From a virus: 34,259 nucleotides of DNA. Positions 6,447-14,047 of this stretch are shown one piece after another. The stretch's first letter is position 1. Each line of letters starts with the position of its first letter. The position numbers and the translations under genes are program-made. Below the pieces are notes generated by a model, which saw only the letters and a program-made list of their open reading frames with translations, was not told the origin of the DNA and did no database searches. The stretch is taken from the IMG/VR virus record IMGVR_UViG_3300044591_002206, positions 1 to 34,259 of that record. One strand, given 5' to 3'.

Positions 6447-7613
6447 CTATTCCATGTATAGGCCCAGCTCAGCCTTTTCCTCTCCGGTCTCGCTCCAGCT
6501 GATGTCAATCGAGTAGATCCGCACGGCGACATCCCAGCGCAGCCGGTCGGCGTAATAGATCCGAGCCCGAACCCGGTCGCCCTGGGCGTAGTCGATCAGC
6601 GGGATGGGGATTGATCCAACGGTCGAGGGCAGATCTGATCTCTGCGGGGTGATTTCAAAAAGGCGGCGGGGCTTCGACCTCAGGGCCTTGTTCAACTTGA
6701 CCCACGATTCGCGGAGCCCGACATCAATCAGATCGCCATCAGCGACAACCTCAAAGACTCCGTTTTGAATGATCGAGGCCGGGCTGGTCTCCTTGATCAC
6801 ATAGGGGCTGTTTCCTGATGAGACATGGTTGATGACATTGGCCAGGTTCTCTAGAGATCGAGAACGGAAAGCCGAGGTGACATTGTTTCGGCCGATCCCA
6901 TACTCAAAGATCACCGAGCCGGTCAGATCAGCTCCGATTAGCGGGGAGCAGGTCCATTCGCCAAGAACCAGGCCCTCGCCATCTTCTTCGAGCTTGGGGA
7001 CAACGGCCCAGTCAAAGCCGTTCATGGAACCCTCGCCCGATAGGTCAGAAACGGCCTGTGAGATGGTCCGGAAGCCTCCCCAGTTCTTGATCTCCACCTC
7101 ATCGGTTTCGCTGATCCCGGCCTCTGGAGCCCTGAGCCAAGAGTTGCCGGTCAGGGTGTTGGTGTCCCTGATCAGCTGAGCGGCGATCTGGCCCCGCTGG
7201 CCGGAGATCGACAGGCCCGCCTCAGAGCGGCCATCGCCGCCAGCGTTGTCAGCGATCCGGGTTCCCATTCGCCAGAACGGCCCGGCACAGGTGAAACTGG
7301 CCGTGGCTTCATCGCCCTCGTTGGCTCCGTCTCGGGCCAAGAGGATCGGCCCAGAGAAGAGGAGCTCCAGATCACCGGTATAGGGGTTGTCCCGGTACAG
7401 GGAGACAATCCGAAAGTCAGTCGGCTGGTAGTGGGTCAGCAGGGAATCGGCGGCCTCGAACAGCTCATCGGCCAGGGGGTTGTCTTGCAGCGGCAGATCA
7501 AAGCTCAGGGAGGGGGTGCGATTGAGGCCAACGGACAGGCGGCGGTTGCGGGCGCCGTTTAGCTCTCCGAGAACTTGGCCATCCCAGTTATGGAGAAAGA
7601 GGCGGGCGGCCAT
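6447..7613 (-). CDS. Baseplate/tail-tip protein (siphovirus Gp37-like)
   Basis: This 388-residue protein resembles the minor tail proteins that follow the distal tail protein in siphoviruses of Gram-positive hosts (ReqiPepy6 Gp37-like family). It begins with LFLHNWDGQVLGELNGARNR and RLSVGLNRTPSLSFDLPL, a beta-rich hub-like start, and ends with an oligosaccharide-binding-like segment (GDRVRARIYYADRLRWDVAVRIYSIDISW). The start is placed at ATG 7613, 5 residues inside the longest frame, because GGGAG lies 5 nt upstream and the preceding gene stops 2 bp before. The protein probably caps the tail tube and carries the fibre proteins. Confidence 0.8.
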   Translation of the reverse strand: MAARLFLHNWDGQVLGELNGARNRRLSVGLNRTPSLSFDLPLQDNPLADELFEAADSLLTHYQPTDFRIVSLYRDNPYTGDLELLFSGPILLARDGANEGDEATASFTCAGPFWRMGTRIADNAGGDGRSEAGLSISGQRGQIAAQLIRDTNTLTGNSWLRAPEAGISETDEVEIKNWGGFRTISQAVSDLSGEGSMNGFDWAVVPKLEEDGEGLVLGEWTCSPLIGADLTGSVIFEYGIGRNNVTSAFRSRSLENLANVINHVSSGNSPYVIKETSPASIIQNGVFEVVADGDLIDVGLRESWVKLNKALRSKPRRLFEITPQRSDLPSTVGSIPIPLIDYAQGDRVRARIYYADRLRWDVAVRIYSIDISWSETGEEKAELGLYME

Positions 7614-7615
7614 GC

Positions 7616-8428
7616 TTACTCCCAAGCCGACTGCCAGCGGGTGACCAGTCGGGTGTTTGCTCCATCACCTGAAGCGCCAAAGACAATCGGCACCCCGGCC
7701 GACATCGGCGGGATGGTGAAGAAGGTCGAGGCCGAGAAGTCCAGGCCGCCATAGGCGTTCTGGCCGCCATTCAGGAGAACCGTGCGCCGGGCGGTGTCGA
7801 TCTCCAGGTAGTCGCCATCATCAACGGTCCCGGTGTAAATCAGCTCTTCGCCGGTATCGGAGTTGGTGATCAGGAAATCATCGAACGGGCCATAAATCCA
7901 AAACTTGGTAGAGGCCGGAGCGGTGCCGCCGTTGAACAGCTCAGTCGATCCCCCGGCCGTGCTGATCTCGCGGGAATGAACTTCAACCGACTTGATGAAC
8001 GGATCGCCGGTCTTCAGCGACAGCTGAACCTCTTTGGGCCAGGCATCGCTCACGGTGATATAGGCCGCCGGGCGGAGGTTGGTGACCTCCTTTTCCCAGC
8101 CGGTGGCCTCGGTCCAGGAAAGGGTTAGGCCCTCGGTGCCTCTGAGCAGTCCATTGATCCTGGTCAGCCACTCGATCTTTCTGGCCCGCTCGAGCTGGTC
8201 ATGCTCAGCGATCAGGAGATCAAGGACAACTGAGCGGCCGCCCCGGAACATATCGCCGATCAGGGCGCCGTCTCCAGCGGCAACCTGAGTATCGGAAAAA
8301 TCAAAGGCGACATCGGTGGTGATCCGGGTCAGGTGGGCCAGGAAGTCATGCTCGCTTGAATCGGGGCCGACAATCCGTGAAGAGCCGCTCGGCAAGGTCA
8401 GCTTGTAGGGAAGGCTGGTCTGAAGCAT
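7616..8428 (-). CDS. Distal tail protein (Dit-like)
   Basis: This 270-residue protein lies immediately after the tape measure gene, the usual place of Dit in siphoviruses. The N-terminal part (LTLPSGSSRIVGPDSSEH, then GRSVVLDLLIAE) fits the tail-tube-like domain of Dit, and the C-terminal half is beta-rich with IYTGTVDDGDYLEIDTARRTVLLNG, a pattern recurrent in siphovirus tail components. It should form the hexameric ring joining tube and baseplate. The start ATG is preceded by a conserved promoter-like block rather than a Shine-Dalgarno site. Two bases separate its stop from the next ATG. Confidence 0.82.
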   Translation of the reverse strand: MLQTSLPYKLTLPSGSSRIVGPDSSEHDFLAHLTRITTDVAFDFSDTQVAAGDGALIGDMFRGGRSVVLDLLIAEHDQLERARKIEWLTRINGLLRGTEGLTLSWTEATGWEKEVTNLRPAAYITVSDAWPKEVQLSLKTGDPFIKSVEVHSREISTAGGSTELFNGGTAPASTKFWIYGPFDDFLITNSDTGEELIYTGTVDDGDYLEIDTARRTVLLNGGQNAYGGLDFSASTFFTIPPMSAGVPIVFGASGDGANTRLVTRWQSAWE

Positions 8429-8436
8429 CTCCAGCG

Positions 8437-8477
8437 ATCTTGCCCCGGCTGGCCTTGGCCGCGCCTTGGCTTCGCTT
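8437..8477 (-). promoter_or_regulatory. Leaderless-type promoter for Dit gene, with AAGCGAA box
   Basis: Minus strand: AAGCGAA (8477-8471), 5 bp, GGCGCG (8465-8460), 17 bp, CAAGAT (8442-8437), 8 bp, ATG 8428. Nearly the same block precedes the gene at 28703. Confidence 0.6.
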
Positions 8478-8478
8478 T

Positions 8479-10923
8479 CTAGGCCAGGTTGTTAGCCAGC
8501 TGGTAGCTCAGCGACCGAACCGAGCTGTGCGGGTCATTGGCATCGAGCTTGAACTCGCCATTGAGGACAACGGTGGTGCCGCCCGGCCCCTTGGCCAAGG
8601 TCCGGCCGCCCTGGCCGAGGCCCATCTGCATGGCGTTAGAGCCAAAGGAGCTGAACGCCTCATAGCGCATTTCTGATGCCCGGCCCAGCTGCTCAATGAA
8701 GCTCATACCCGAGGAGCCCGAGCCAAGGCCCGATAGCTGGCCCAGGGTGTCCTGGATAGCGTCTTGAAGAATCGAGATCTGGGTCTTGTTCTTGGTCTTG
8801 CCGAGGCGCCCCCGGAGCAGGTTCAGCTTGGCCTCCAGCTTGGTCTTCATCTTGGCCCGGATTGACTCGACATCGCCGCCGTATCCCCCCTCGGCCAAGG
8901 CCAGCTCAGTCTCAAGGGCGGCCAGCTGCTGATCGATCCCCGGTGTCGTTCCATAGGCATCACTACGGATCCCCAGGCGCTCCTTTTCCATCTCCCGGCG
9001 GTCGAGCTGAGCTGAGCGCAGGGCCTGGCGGGCCTCTCTTCTGGCCTGTCCCTTGGAGACCTGAACCAGCTTGAGCATCTGCCGCTCGATCTTCTTGTTC
9101 ATCGAGATCAAGACCCCGTACTCGGCCGAGGTGATCTGGCCTCCGGAAAGCTCAAAGGCTCGGCGTTTCAGATCCATGTCGGCCTGGAGGTTGGAGATCT
9201 TGCTGTTCAGGCGGTTGGAGCGCTTGACCCGGCCGCCCTTGGCAAACATCGGAACACCCAGGGCCGAGGCGGCCTCCATCAGATAGCGCTGGTTGGCCTG
9301 GCGGTTGCCCTCTTGGCTGATCACCCATTCATCCTTGCCGCCCTCACCAGCAACGAAGAGTTGAGCCCCGCCAGAGTTCGGGCCGACCCGGCCGCCCTCT
9401 GAGAAGCCGAGAGCACCGCCAACGGCGCCGATAGCTCCGCCGACCCCGGAGATCACGCCCTTGACTTTGCCGATTGCCCCTTCAAAGACCCCGATGATCT
9501 TGTCGAGGACCGCCTTGATCTTTCCGTAGGCCCAGGCAAAGGGGCTGAGGATGGCCTGGCCAAGGCCGCGTAGGGCTCCGGCGATCTTGCCCGGCACATC
9601 GCGGAAGAAATCAACGATCCGGCGCCAGTTGCTGAGGATCCAGGGGATCGGGCCCAAGAAGCCCTTCTTGGCCATCTTGACAACGAAATCAGCGACATCG
9701 CCAAAGGCCTTCTTGATCCAGTTCCAGACCTTGCCGAGGAAGCTCTTGACCTTGTCCCAGTTCTTGATGATCAGGATTGCTGCGGTGACCAAGACAGCCA
9801 GGGCGATGCCAACCGGACCGGTGAGCATCGGGGCCAGGCGCAAGAAAGTGAAGAGGCTCTTGGCCACGGTAAAGAGGGTCTTGAAGACCTTGACAACGCC
9901 AAAGAGCTTGATGCCAATGGCCAGGAAGCCAGCCACCCCGGCGATGGTTGCCTGAACCGGGCCGGGGAGACCGGCAAAGGCCTTGACTACTCGAGCGACA
10001 GCGATGCCGACCCCCTTGACAACCGGCCAGAGCTTCTTGATGACCGTCCAGACATCTTCGAGGAAGTCACGGAACTGCCCGCCCGATCCGGTGCCTTTTT
10101 GCATCTCGGTGATGAACTTCGAAAGGGCGGTGACCCCCTTGTTGAGGATCGGGAGGAGCCTGCCGCCAATGTCTTCAAGGAAGTTTTTCCAAACCATCTG
10201 CAGCCGCTGAACTGGGTCAGCCTGAGAAGCGGCCGAGCCACCAAACTGGCTCATCACCTCATCAAGGATGACTCCTTGAGCTTTGACCATCTGGCCGTTC
10301 TTGACCATCCCCTCGATCTGAGCTTTTTGCTGATCGGTAAAGGTCACGCCCACGCGGGTCAGGGCGGTCAGCCCCTTGACTGGATCGTTGAGGGCCTTGC
10401 CGAGCTGGATCGATGAGGACTTCATGTCCTGGCCCATTGCCGCTGACATATCGACAACCGCCTGTGTGGTCTGGTTGAAGATGTCCTTGCCCTTGCCGCT
10501 TTCGTTGCGGATGTTCTTGAAAGTCAGGAGCAGATTGCCAGCAGTCTGGATCTGCTCATCATCAACGGCCGTTTTGTTCGAGATCGCCGTGCTCAGCTCT
10601 TCGAGATCCTTGGCAGTGACCTTGGCCACCCCGCCGGTGCTCTTGATCACTGCTTCGGTCTGTTTGGTGACCTTTTCGGCTTCGCGGGCCTCGGTGATTG
10701 CTGTCTTCAGTGAGACAGCTAGGCCAGCTCCGATTGCTGTGCCGGCGGCGGCCGCTCCTACCTTGAGGCCAGATTTGAGTTTCGATCCCAGGGCCGATGA
10801 GCGCTTCTCCAGCTTGCCCATGCTCCCCTCGGCCTGGCGCATGTCCTTATCTAGGGAGGTGAGGCCCTTGGAGTCATAGGTGAGTTTGACTCGCCCTTCA
10901 ATAGTGCCGACATCGAACGCCAT
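8479..10923 (-). CDS. Tape measure protein
   Basis: This 814-residue protein is the tail tape measure, the longest gene of the tail module, directly after the frameshifted chaperone. The N-terminus (about 1-290) is charged and helical. Residues about 300-390 are strongly hydrophobic (GVAGFLAIGIKLFGVV, then GPVGIALAVLVTAAILII), typical of the part that enters the host membrane. A Gly-rich stretch (GVISGVGGAIGAVGGALGF) precedes FVAGEGGKDEWVIS, a motif common in tape measures of Gram-positive phages. The C-terminal third is again coiled-coil-like. By the usual 0.15 nm per residue the tail would be near 120 nm. No lytic transglycosylase or peptidase domain is seen. Confidence 0.93.
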   Translation of the reverse strand: MAFDVGTIEGRVKLTYDSKGLTSLDKDMRQAEGSMGKLEKRSSALGSKLKSGLKVGAAAAGTAIGAGLAVSLKTAITEAREAEKVTKQTEAVIKSTGGVAKVTAKDLEELSTAISNKTAVDDEQIQTAGNLLLTFKNIRNESGKGKDIFNQTTQAVVDMSAAMGQDMKSSSIQLGKALNDPVKGLTALTRVGVTFTDQQKAQIEGMVKNGQMVKAQGVILDEVMSQFGGSAASQADPVQRLQMVWKNFLEDIGGRLLPILNKGVTALSKFITEMQKGTGSGGQFRDFLEDVWTVIKKLWPVVKGVGIAVARVVKAFAGLPGPVQATIAGVAGFLAIGIKLFGVVKVFKTLFTVAKSLFTFLRLAPMLTGPVGIALAVLVTAAILIIKNWDKVKSFLGKVWNWIKKAFGDVADFVVKMAKKGFLGPIPWILSNWRRIVDFFRDVPGKIAGALRGLGQAILSPFAWAYGKIKAVLDKIIGVFEGAIGKVKGVISGVGGAIGAVGGALGFSEGGRVGPNSGGAQLFVAGEGGKDEWVISQEGNRQANQRYLMEAASALGVPMFAKGGRVKRSNRLNSKISNLQADMDLKRRAFELSGGQITSAEYGVLISMNKKIERQMLKLVQVSKGQARREARQALRSAQLDRREMEKERLGIRSDAYGTTPGIDQQLAALETELALAEGGYGGDVESIRAKMKTKLEAKLNLLRGRLGKTKNKTQISILQDAIQDTLGQLSGLGSGSSGMSFIEQLGRASEMRYEAFSSFGSNAMQMGLGQGGRTLAKGPGGTTVVLNGEFKLDANDPHSSVRSLSYQLANNLA

Positions 10924-10931
10924 CTCGGTTG

Positions 10932-10960
10932 AGTATCTGGCCGGCCTTAGGCGCCGCGCC
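10932..10960 (-). promoter_or_regulatory. Leaderless-type promoter for tape measure gene
   Basis: Minus strand: GGCGCG (10960-10955), 17 bp, GATACT (10937-10932), 8 bp, ATG 10923. The -35-like hexamer lies inside the last codons of the chaperone extension. Confidence 0.5.
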
Positions 10961-12004
10961 TATCAGCGCGCATCCGATCCCTCAGGGCCTTGGCCTTTCT
11001 CATTGCTGCATGGCGCTGCTGGATCTGTCCAGCTGTGAAGCCATCCGGGATCTCTTCAGGGTCAAATACCGTTTGCGGTAGCTCGATTCCCTGCAGCTGA
11101 GCCTGAAAGCGCCGCTCGGTGTCCTCGTTCTTGGCCACTAGGTGCAAGAGGCGCTTGACCTCTTCCCAGGGGGTCTCATAAAGGACTTCGCGCCGGGTGA
11201 GGTTCAGTCCAAAAGAGGATCTGGTGAGCTGGAAGACGATGCCGGATCTGATGTCTCGGAGCTCGTCGAGCTCGGCGTTTCCTCTTCGGGCTGGCTCGGT
11301 TCGTTGCTCGAGGTCTCCACGAGCCCGCCGAGCTGGCTCTGGATGGTCTTGAGCGTTTCGCCCAAAGGGCCGCCTAGATCCCTCAGCTCTCCAATGACAT
11401 AGGCAACAACCTCGGCTGCCAGGTGGATGAAGTCGGCCGGCTTGAGCTTCTGGGTCAGCTCGGCTCGGTAGTCGAGCAGCTGAGCCTCAACCGTGTTTGT
11501 TTTGACTGCCTTCTCTAGGCGACCGGCCGGCATCATGGTCACGGCCACGGCCATGATGATCTCGTTGGCGCAAGCGTCATAGACCTCGGGGAAGACCTTG
11601 CCGAGAACAGCCAGCATCGGGGCTTCGCTGGGGAATGAGAACTGGATCGGCTCCTGCTTGAGCGTCTCCGGCGTGATGTCGAGGGCAGATATGGCCTCCT
11701 GATCTTCTGAGCTCAGGTCCTCGTAAAAAGTCCATTCCTGAAAGTCAGCGCTGAGCCGTTCGGTCAGGGCGGTCTGCTCCTCTTCGCTCAGGCCTTCGTA
11801 ATAGGCCTTGGAGACAAAGCCCTGGGCCTCGCCTTTCAGATAGTCGATCCGGGCATCATTGACCGTCTCCATCAGATCGGGAACGCGGTTCAGTACGCCC
11901 TTGGCCAGCCTGATCAGCTGGAGGACCTGCTCGGTGGAAAGCTCAGGAAGTTCTACTGTGCGGCCATCGCTCGGAAGGGTGACCTGTTTTGTTGTTTCGC
12001 TCAT
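10947..12004 (-). CDS. Tail assembly chaperone, long form (GT-type, -1 frameshift fusion)
   Basis: The chaperone gene continues in the -1 frame. The slippery heptamer is at 11369-11363, and the -1 frame is then open to the TAA at 10947, giving about 214 + 138 = 352 residues. The extension includes GNAELDELRDIRSGIVFQL, GLNLTRREVLYETPWEEVK and RLLHLVAKNEDTERRF, which look like true protein sequence, with no good ribosome site of its own. In siphoviruses the short (G) and long (GT) forms both bind the tape measure and recruit tail tube subunits, and the ratio is set by frameshifting. Position between tail tube and tape measure genes fits exactly. Confidence 0.85.
11204..12004 (-). CDS. Tail assembly chaperone, short form (G-type)
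   Basis: This is the zero-frame product, 266 residues: acidic and helical, with QVLQLIRLAKGVLNRVPDL, FSFPSEAPMLAVLGKVFPEV and KPADFIHLAAEVVAYVIGEL. It ends in a low-complexity Ser, Glu and Pro-rich tail (SSTSSETSDPASSSSSPD), all of it downstream of the slippery site. The same bases encode the more ordered -1 extension, so the zero-frame tail may be little constrained. The ATG is preceded by a leaderless-type promoter and sits within an inverted repeat of GTTTCGCT. Confidence 0.88.
   Translation of the reverse strand: MSETTKQVTLPSDGRTVELPELSTEQVLQLIRLAKGVLNRVPDLMETVNDARIDYLKGEAQGFVSKAYYEGLSEEEQTALTERLSADFQEWTFYEDLSSEDQEAISALDITPETLKQEPIQFSFPSEAPMLAVLGKVFPEVYDACANEIIMAVAVTMMPAGRLEKAVKTNTVEAQLLDYRAELTQKLKPADFIHLAAEVVAYVIGELRDLGGPLGETLKTIQSQLGGLVETSSNEPSQPEEETPSSTSSETSDPASSSSSPDPLLD
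11363..11369 (-). promoter_or_regulatory. Programmed -1 frameshift site CCCTTTG
   Basis: On the minus strand the zero-frame codons are CCT TTG preceded by C, that is C CCT TTG, fitting the canonical X XXY YYZ pattern (CCC, TTT, G). Slippage re-pairs the tRNAs on CCC and TTT. No stop lies in the -1 frame from here to 10947. A later TCTTTTG near the zero-frame end does not fit the pattern. Confidence 0.75.
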
Positions 12005-12010
12005 AAAGCG

Positions 12011-12051
12011 AAACTAGGCCGGGGGCCCCTGGTCTGACACTCGTTTCGCTT
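12011..12051 (-). promoter_or_regulatory. Leaderless-type promoter for tail chaperone, with AAGCGAA box and repeated GTTTCGCT
   Basis: Minus strand: AAGCGAA (12051-12045), 5 bp, TGTCAG (12039-12034), 17 bp, TAGTTT (12016-12011), 6 bp, ATG 12004. The -35-like hexamer is poor. GTTTCGCT occurs on the plus strand at 11994-12001 and 12043-12050, and its complement AGCGAAAC at 12007-12014, so the central copy can pair with either neighbour. Confidence 0.5.
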
Positions 12052-13099
12052 AGGAGCCGACAACCGGGGCCGAGTCATACTCATCGGCATCGGTGTTCTT
12101 GTGCTCGACGGTCAGAGCGGCCGTTCCATCATCGGCCTCTTCGACAGCGCCAGCAATCGAGATCTCAGCCGCGCCGCCTTCAGGGCTCGGGGTGATCTCA
12201 TCATCGGTGGTCATGGTGACATTGGCCAGCGTGTAGGAAGCGCTACGGAGAGCCGAGGTGGCGCCATAGCTCCAAGACCAGGCCAGGGCGCCCTTGAGTT
12301 CATCGCGGGTGATGCCATCGCCTTCAGCCGGGACGGCCGATCCATACTGGATCTGGTTCCAGAGGGCCAGGCCGTCTTCATCAACTAGGAAAGTGCCGGC
12401 CACTTCGATGCTCGGCTCGCCGCTCACGATGTCATAGGCCGAGACATCATCGGAGAAGTACAGCTCCTCACCAGTAGCCACGGAGAGGGCCAGCTGGGAG
12501 ACATTGCGGAAAGTGTCGCCATTGACCTCAACCGAGCCAGCGATGTCGGTCCAGACATAGGGCTCAGACTCATCGGCCGGGTCATCGGTCGGAGTCGGGT
12601 CAGCGGCCTGGGCGGCCTCAACGGTCAGGCCAATCACGGTGGCCTTGATCGTGACCGGGTCATCAGAACCGGCCGAGCCCTCGAGCTCGTAGCCGACAAC
12701 GCGGCAGTCAATGAACTTGTCGCGGAGAACCGTGTCCCCGGTGCCGATCCGCTGCACGAAAGTCAGCCAGGCCGAGTCATCAGCCTCAGAGGTCAGGGTG
12801 TGGGTATAGGGGGCGCTGGATCCGGTGACCGTGTCGTTGGTGTGGATGCAGCTCTCAACGAAGGCCAGGGCCTCCGGAGTGGCTAGAAGGGTGATCTCGC
12901 CGCCAACGGCCGTGGTCTTCTTGAAAGAGATCTTCTTGCCGAAACGCTTGCCATCGAGGAAGCGGCGCATGGCCGATTCGCTCTTGGGGGAGATGCCGCC
13001 CTCAATCAGCGGGAGCCTCTTCTGCATGTCGGTTGCGGCAACACCCTTGGTGGTCTGCTTGCCTACCCAGAGTGCTCCTGCGTCGCGTCGTAGTGCCAT
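12050..13099 (-). CDS. Major tail (tube) protein
   Basis: This 349-residue protein is placed between the tail terminator and tail chaperone genes, where siphoviruses encode the tail tube subunit. The N-terminal region (MALRRDAGALWVGKQTT, then PLIEGGISPKSESAMRRF) and the middle (FIDCRVVGYELEGSAGSDDP, WTDIAGSVEVNGD) fit tube proteins of the lambda V and phi-type families. The sequence is Thr, Ser, Asp and Ala-rich and beta-like with no coiled coil. The C-terminal part (SIAGAVEEADDGTAALTVEH) could be a small decoration domain. Hundreds of copies would polymerise around the tape measure. Confidence 0.85.
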   Translation of the reverse strand: MALRRDAGALWVGKQTTKGVAATDMQKRLPLIEGGISPKSESAMRRFLDGKRFGKKISFKKTTAVGGEITLLATPEALAFVESCIHTNDTVTGSSAPYTHTLTSEADDSAWLTFVQRIGTGDTVLRDKFIDCRVVGYELEGSAGSDDPVTIKATVIGLTVEAAQAADPTPTDDPADESEPYVWTDIAGSVEVNGDTFRNVSQLALSVATGEELYFSDDVSAYDIVSGEPSIEVAGTFLVDEDGLALWNQIQYGSAVPAEGDGITRDELKGALAWSWSYGATSALRSASYTLANVTMTTDDEITPSPEGGAAEISIAGAVEEADDGTAALTVEHKNTDADEYDSAPVVGS

Positions 13100-13106
13100 C
13101 CCGGTG

Positions 13107-13135
13107 ATCTTGCAGGGGCGGCCACGGTCTGCCGG
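13107..13135 (-). promoter_or_regulatory. Leaderless-type promoter for major tail protein gene
   Basis: Minus strand: CCGGCA (13135-13130), 17 bp, CAAGAT (13112-13107), 7 bp, ATG 13099. The CAAGAT hexamer recurs at 8442-8437 and 28716-28711. Confidence 0.5.
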
Positions 13136-13138
13136 GGA

Positions 13139-13615
13139 TCAGTCCTCGATCAGATAGTCAGAGCGCCGAAGGCCGACCCGGAAGCTCATTGTGTAGGTCA
13201 CGCCGGGGCCGGGGTAGCGCCAGGGCACGCGGGTCGGCTGCTCAATCAGGGTGCAGTTAGAGACCAGGAGATCTCCGAGCAGGGCGTGGATCTTGTCATC
13301 GAGGGCCTCGGCAATCTCTTGGCAGAGGTCGATTCCGGTCTTGGCATCGGCCGAGCGAACCTCGATGCCGATCCCCCGGACTTCTCGGAAGCCCTCAAAG
13401 CTCTGGGTTGGCTCGCCGCCCTGGTAGGTGACATTGACAACGGCCGAGACCTCTTCGCCGTTGTTCTTGGCCACATCGTCTGGAGCCGGGCAGCCTTCGG
13501 GCGCTTCAACAAAGCAAGGGGGCAGGGGGGCTAGCTCGACATTCTCCGGGGCGCGGGTGATCCCCTGGTCGATCAGCTCTTGCCGGATCTCGTTGGCCAA
13601 GTAAAGGCGGGTCAT
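13139..13615 (-). CDS. Tail terminator-like protein
   Basis: This 158-residue protein lies just before the tail tube gene and after the HK97 gp10-like gene, the usual position of the tail terminator, which caps the tube and joins it to the head. It shows VNVTYQGGEPTQSFEGFREVRGIGIEVRSADAKTG, then a helix (EIAEALDDKIHALLG) and a C-terminal strand (YTMSFRVGLRRSDYL), consistent with that alpha-beta fold. The ATG at 13615 is preferred to 13663, since the upstream gene stops at 13623 and the extra residues are low-complexity. Confidence 0.75.
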   Translation of the reverse strand: MTRLYLANEIRQELIDQGITRAPENVELAPLPPCFVEAPEGCPAPDDVAKNNGEEVSAVVNVTYQGGEPTQSFEGFREVRGIGIEVRSADAKTGIDLCQEIAEALDDKIHALLGDLLVSNCTLIEQPTRVPWRYPGPGVTYTMSFRVGLRRSDYLIED

Positions 13616-13622
13616 GGATTGA

Positions 13623-14012
13623 TCATGTCCTCCGCTTGAGCTGTTGCTGGATTGCCCGTTCAATGAACTGGCGGTACTTCAAGGCGTTGTCCTTCAGCGG
13701 CTGCTCGAGGTATTTGGCCTGGCCGTTGATGTGCTTGAAGTCGGTGCGCTCGTGCTGCACCTCGGCATAGGGGACATCAAAGATCACATTGACCGCTACC
13801 TGGGCTGACATTGTTCCCGGCCGTCCGGCCTTGAAGCCAACGGCGTTTTCGATCTCCCAGCGGGCAGATTCTCGGAGCGGTCCGTGCTTCTTCGGGGCCA
13901 AGCGCTGAGCCTTTCCGGTCAGGTCAGCTCCAACGATCTCTAGAGACTGGACGATGCCTTCTTTGATGGCCCGGTCGGCCGGGTCGATCCCTCGGTAGGG
14001 CTTGCTTGCCAT
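13623..14012 (-). CDS. Head-tail connector (HK97 gp10-like)
   Basis: This 129-residue protein resembles HK97 gp10-type neck proteins: an N-terminal helix (AIKEGIVQSLEIVGADLTGKAQ), LAPKKHGPLRESARW, the typical VPYAEVQHER and KYLEQPLKDN, then a terminal helix. Such proteins help attach the tail to the filled head. TAGCTT lies 6 bp before the ATG, so the gene may also be transcribed from its own start. The preceding gene stops 17 bp upstream. Confidence 0.85.
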   Translation of the reverse strand: MASKPYRGIDPADRAIKEGIVQSLEIVGADLTGKAQRLAPKKHGPLRESARWEIENAVGFKAGRPGTMSAQVAVNVIFDVPYAEVQHERTDFKHINGQAKYLEQPLKDNALKYRQFIERAIQQQLKRRT

Positions 14013-14018
14013 AGCCCG

Positions 14019-14047
14019 AAGCTAGGCGCCTAGAGGATCGCTGCGGG
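14019..14047 (-). promoter_or_regulatory. Leaderless-type promoter for gp10-like gene
   Basis: Minus strand: CCCGCA (14047-14042), 17 bp, TAGCTT (14024-14019), 6 bp, ATG 14012. It overlaps the end of the preceding gene. Confidence 0.4.

Noticed and set aside
10947-11147. Separate 66-residue gene between chaperone and tape measure
   Set aside because: The same frame stays open far upstream in a protein-like way, and no ribosome site precedes the ATG at 11147. It is best read as the end of the -1 frameshift product.
11204-11213. TCTTTTG near the zero-frame end as the frameshift site
   Set aside because: It does not fit X XXY YYZ, and the -1 frame already encodes ordered-looking sequence well upstream of it. 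CCCTTTG at 11369-11363 fits better.
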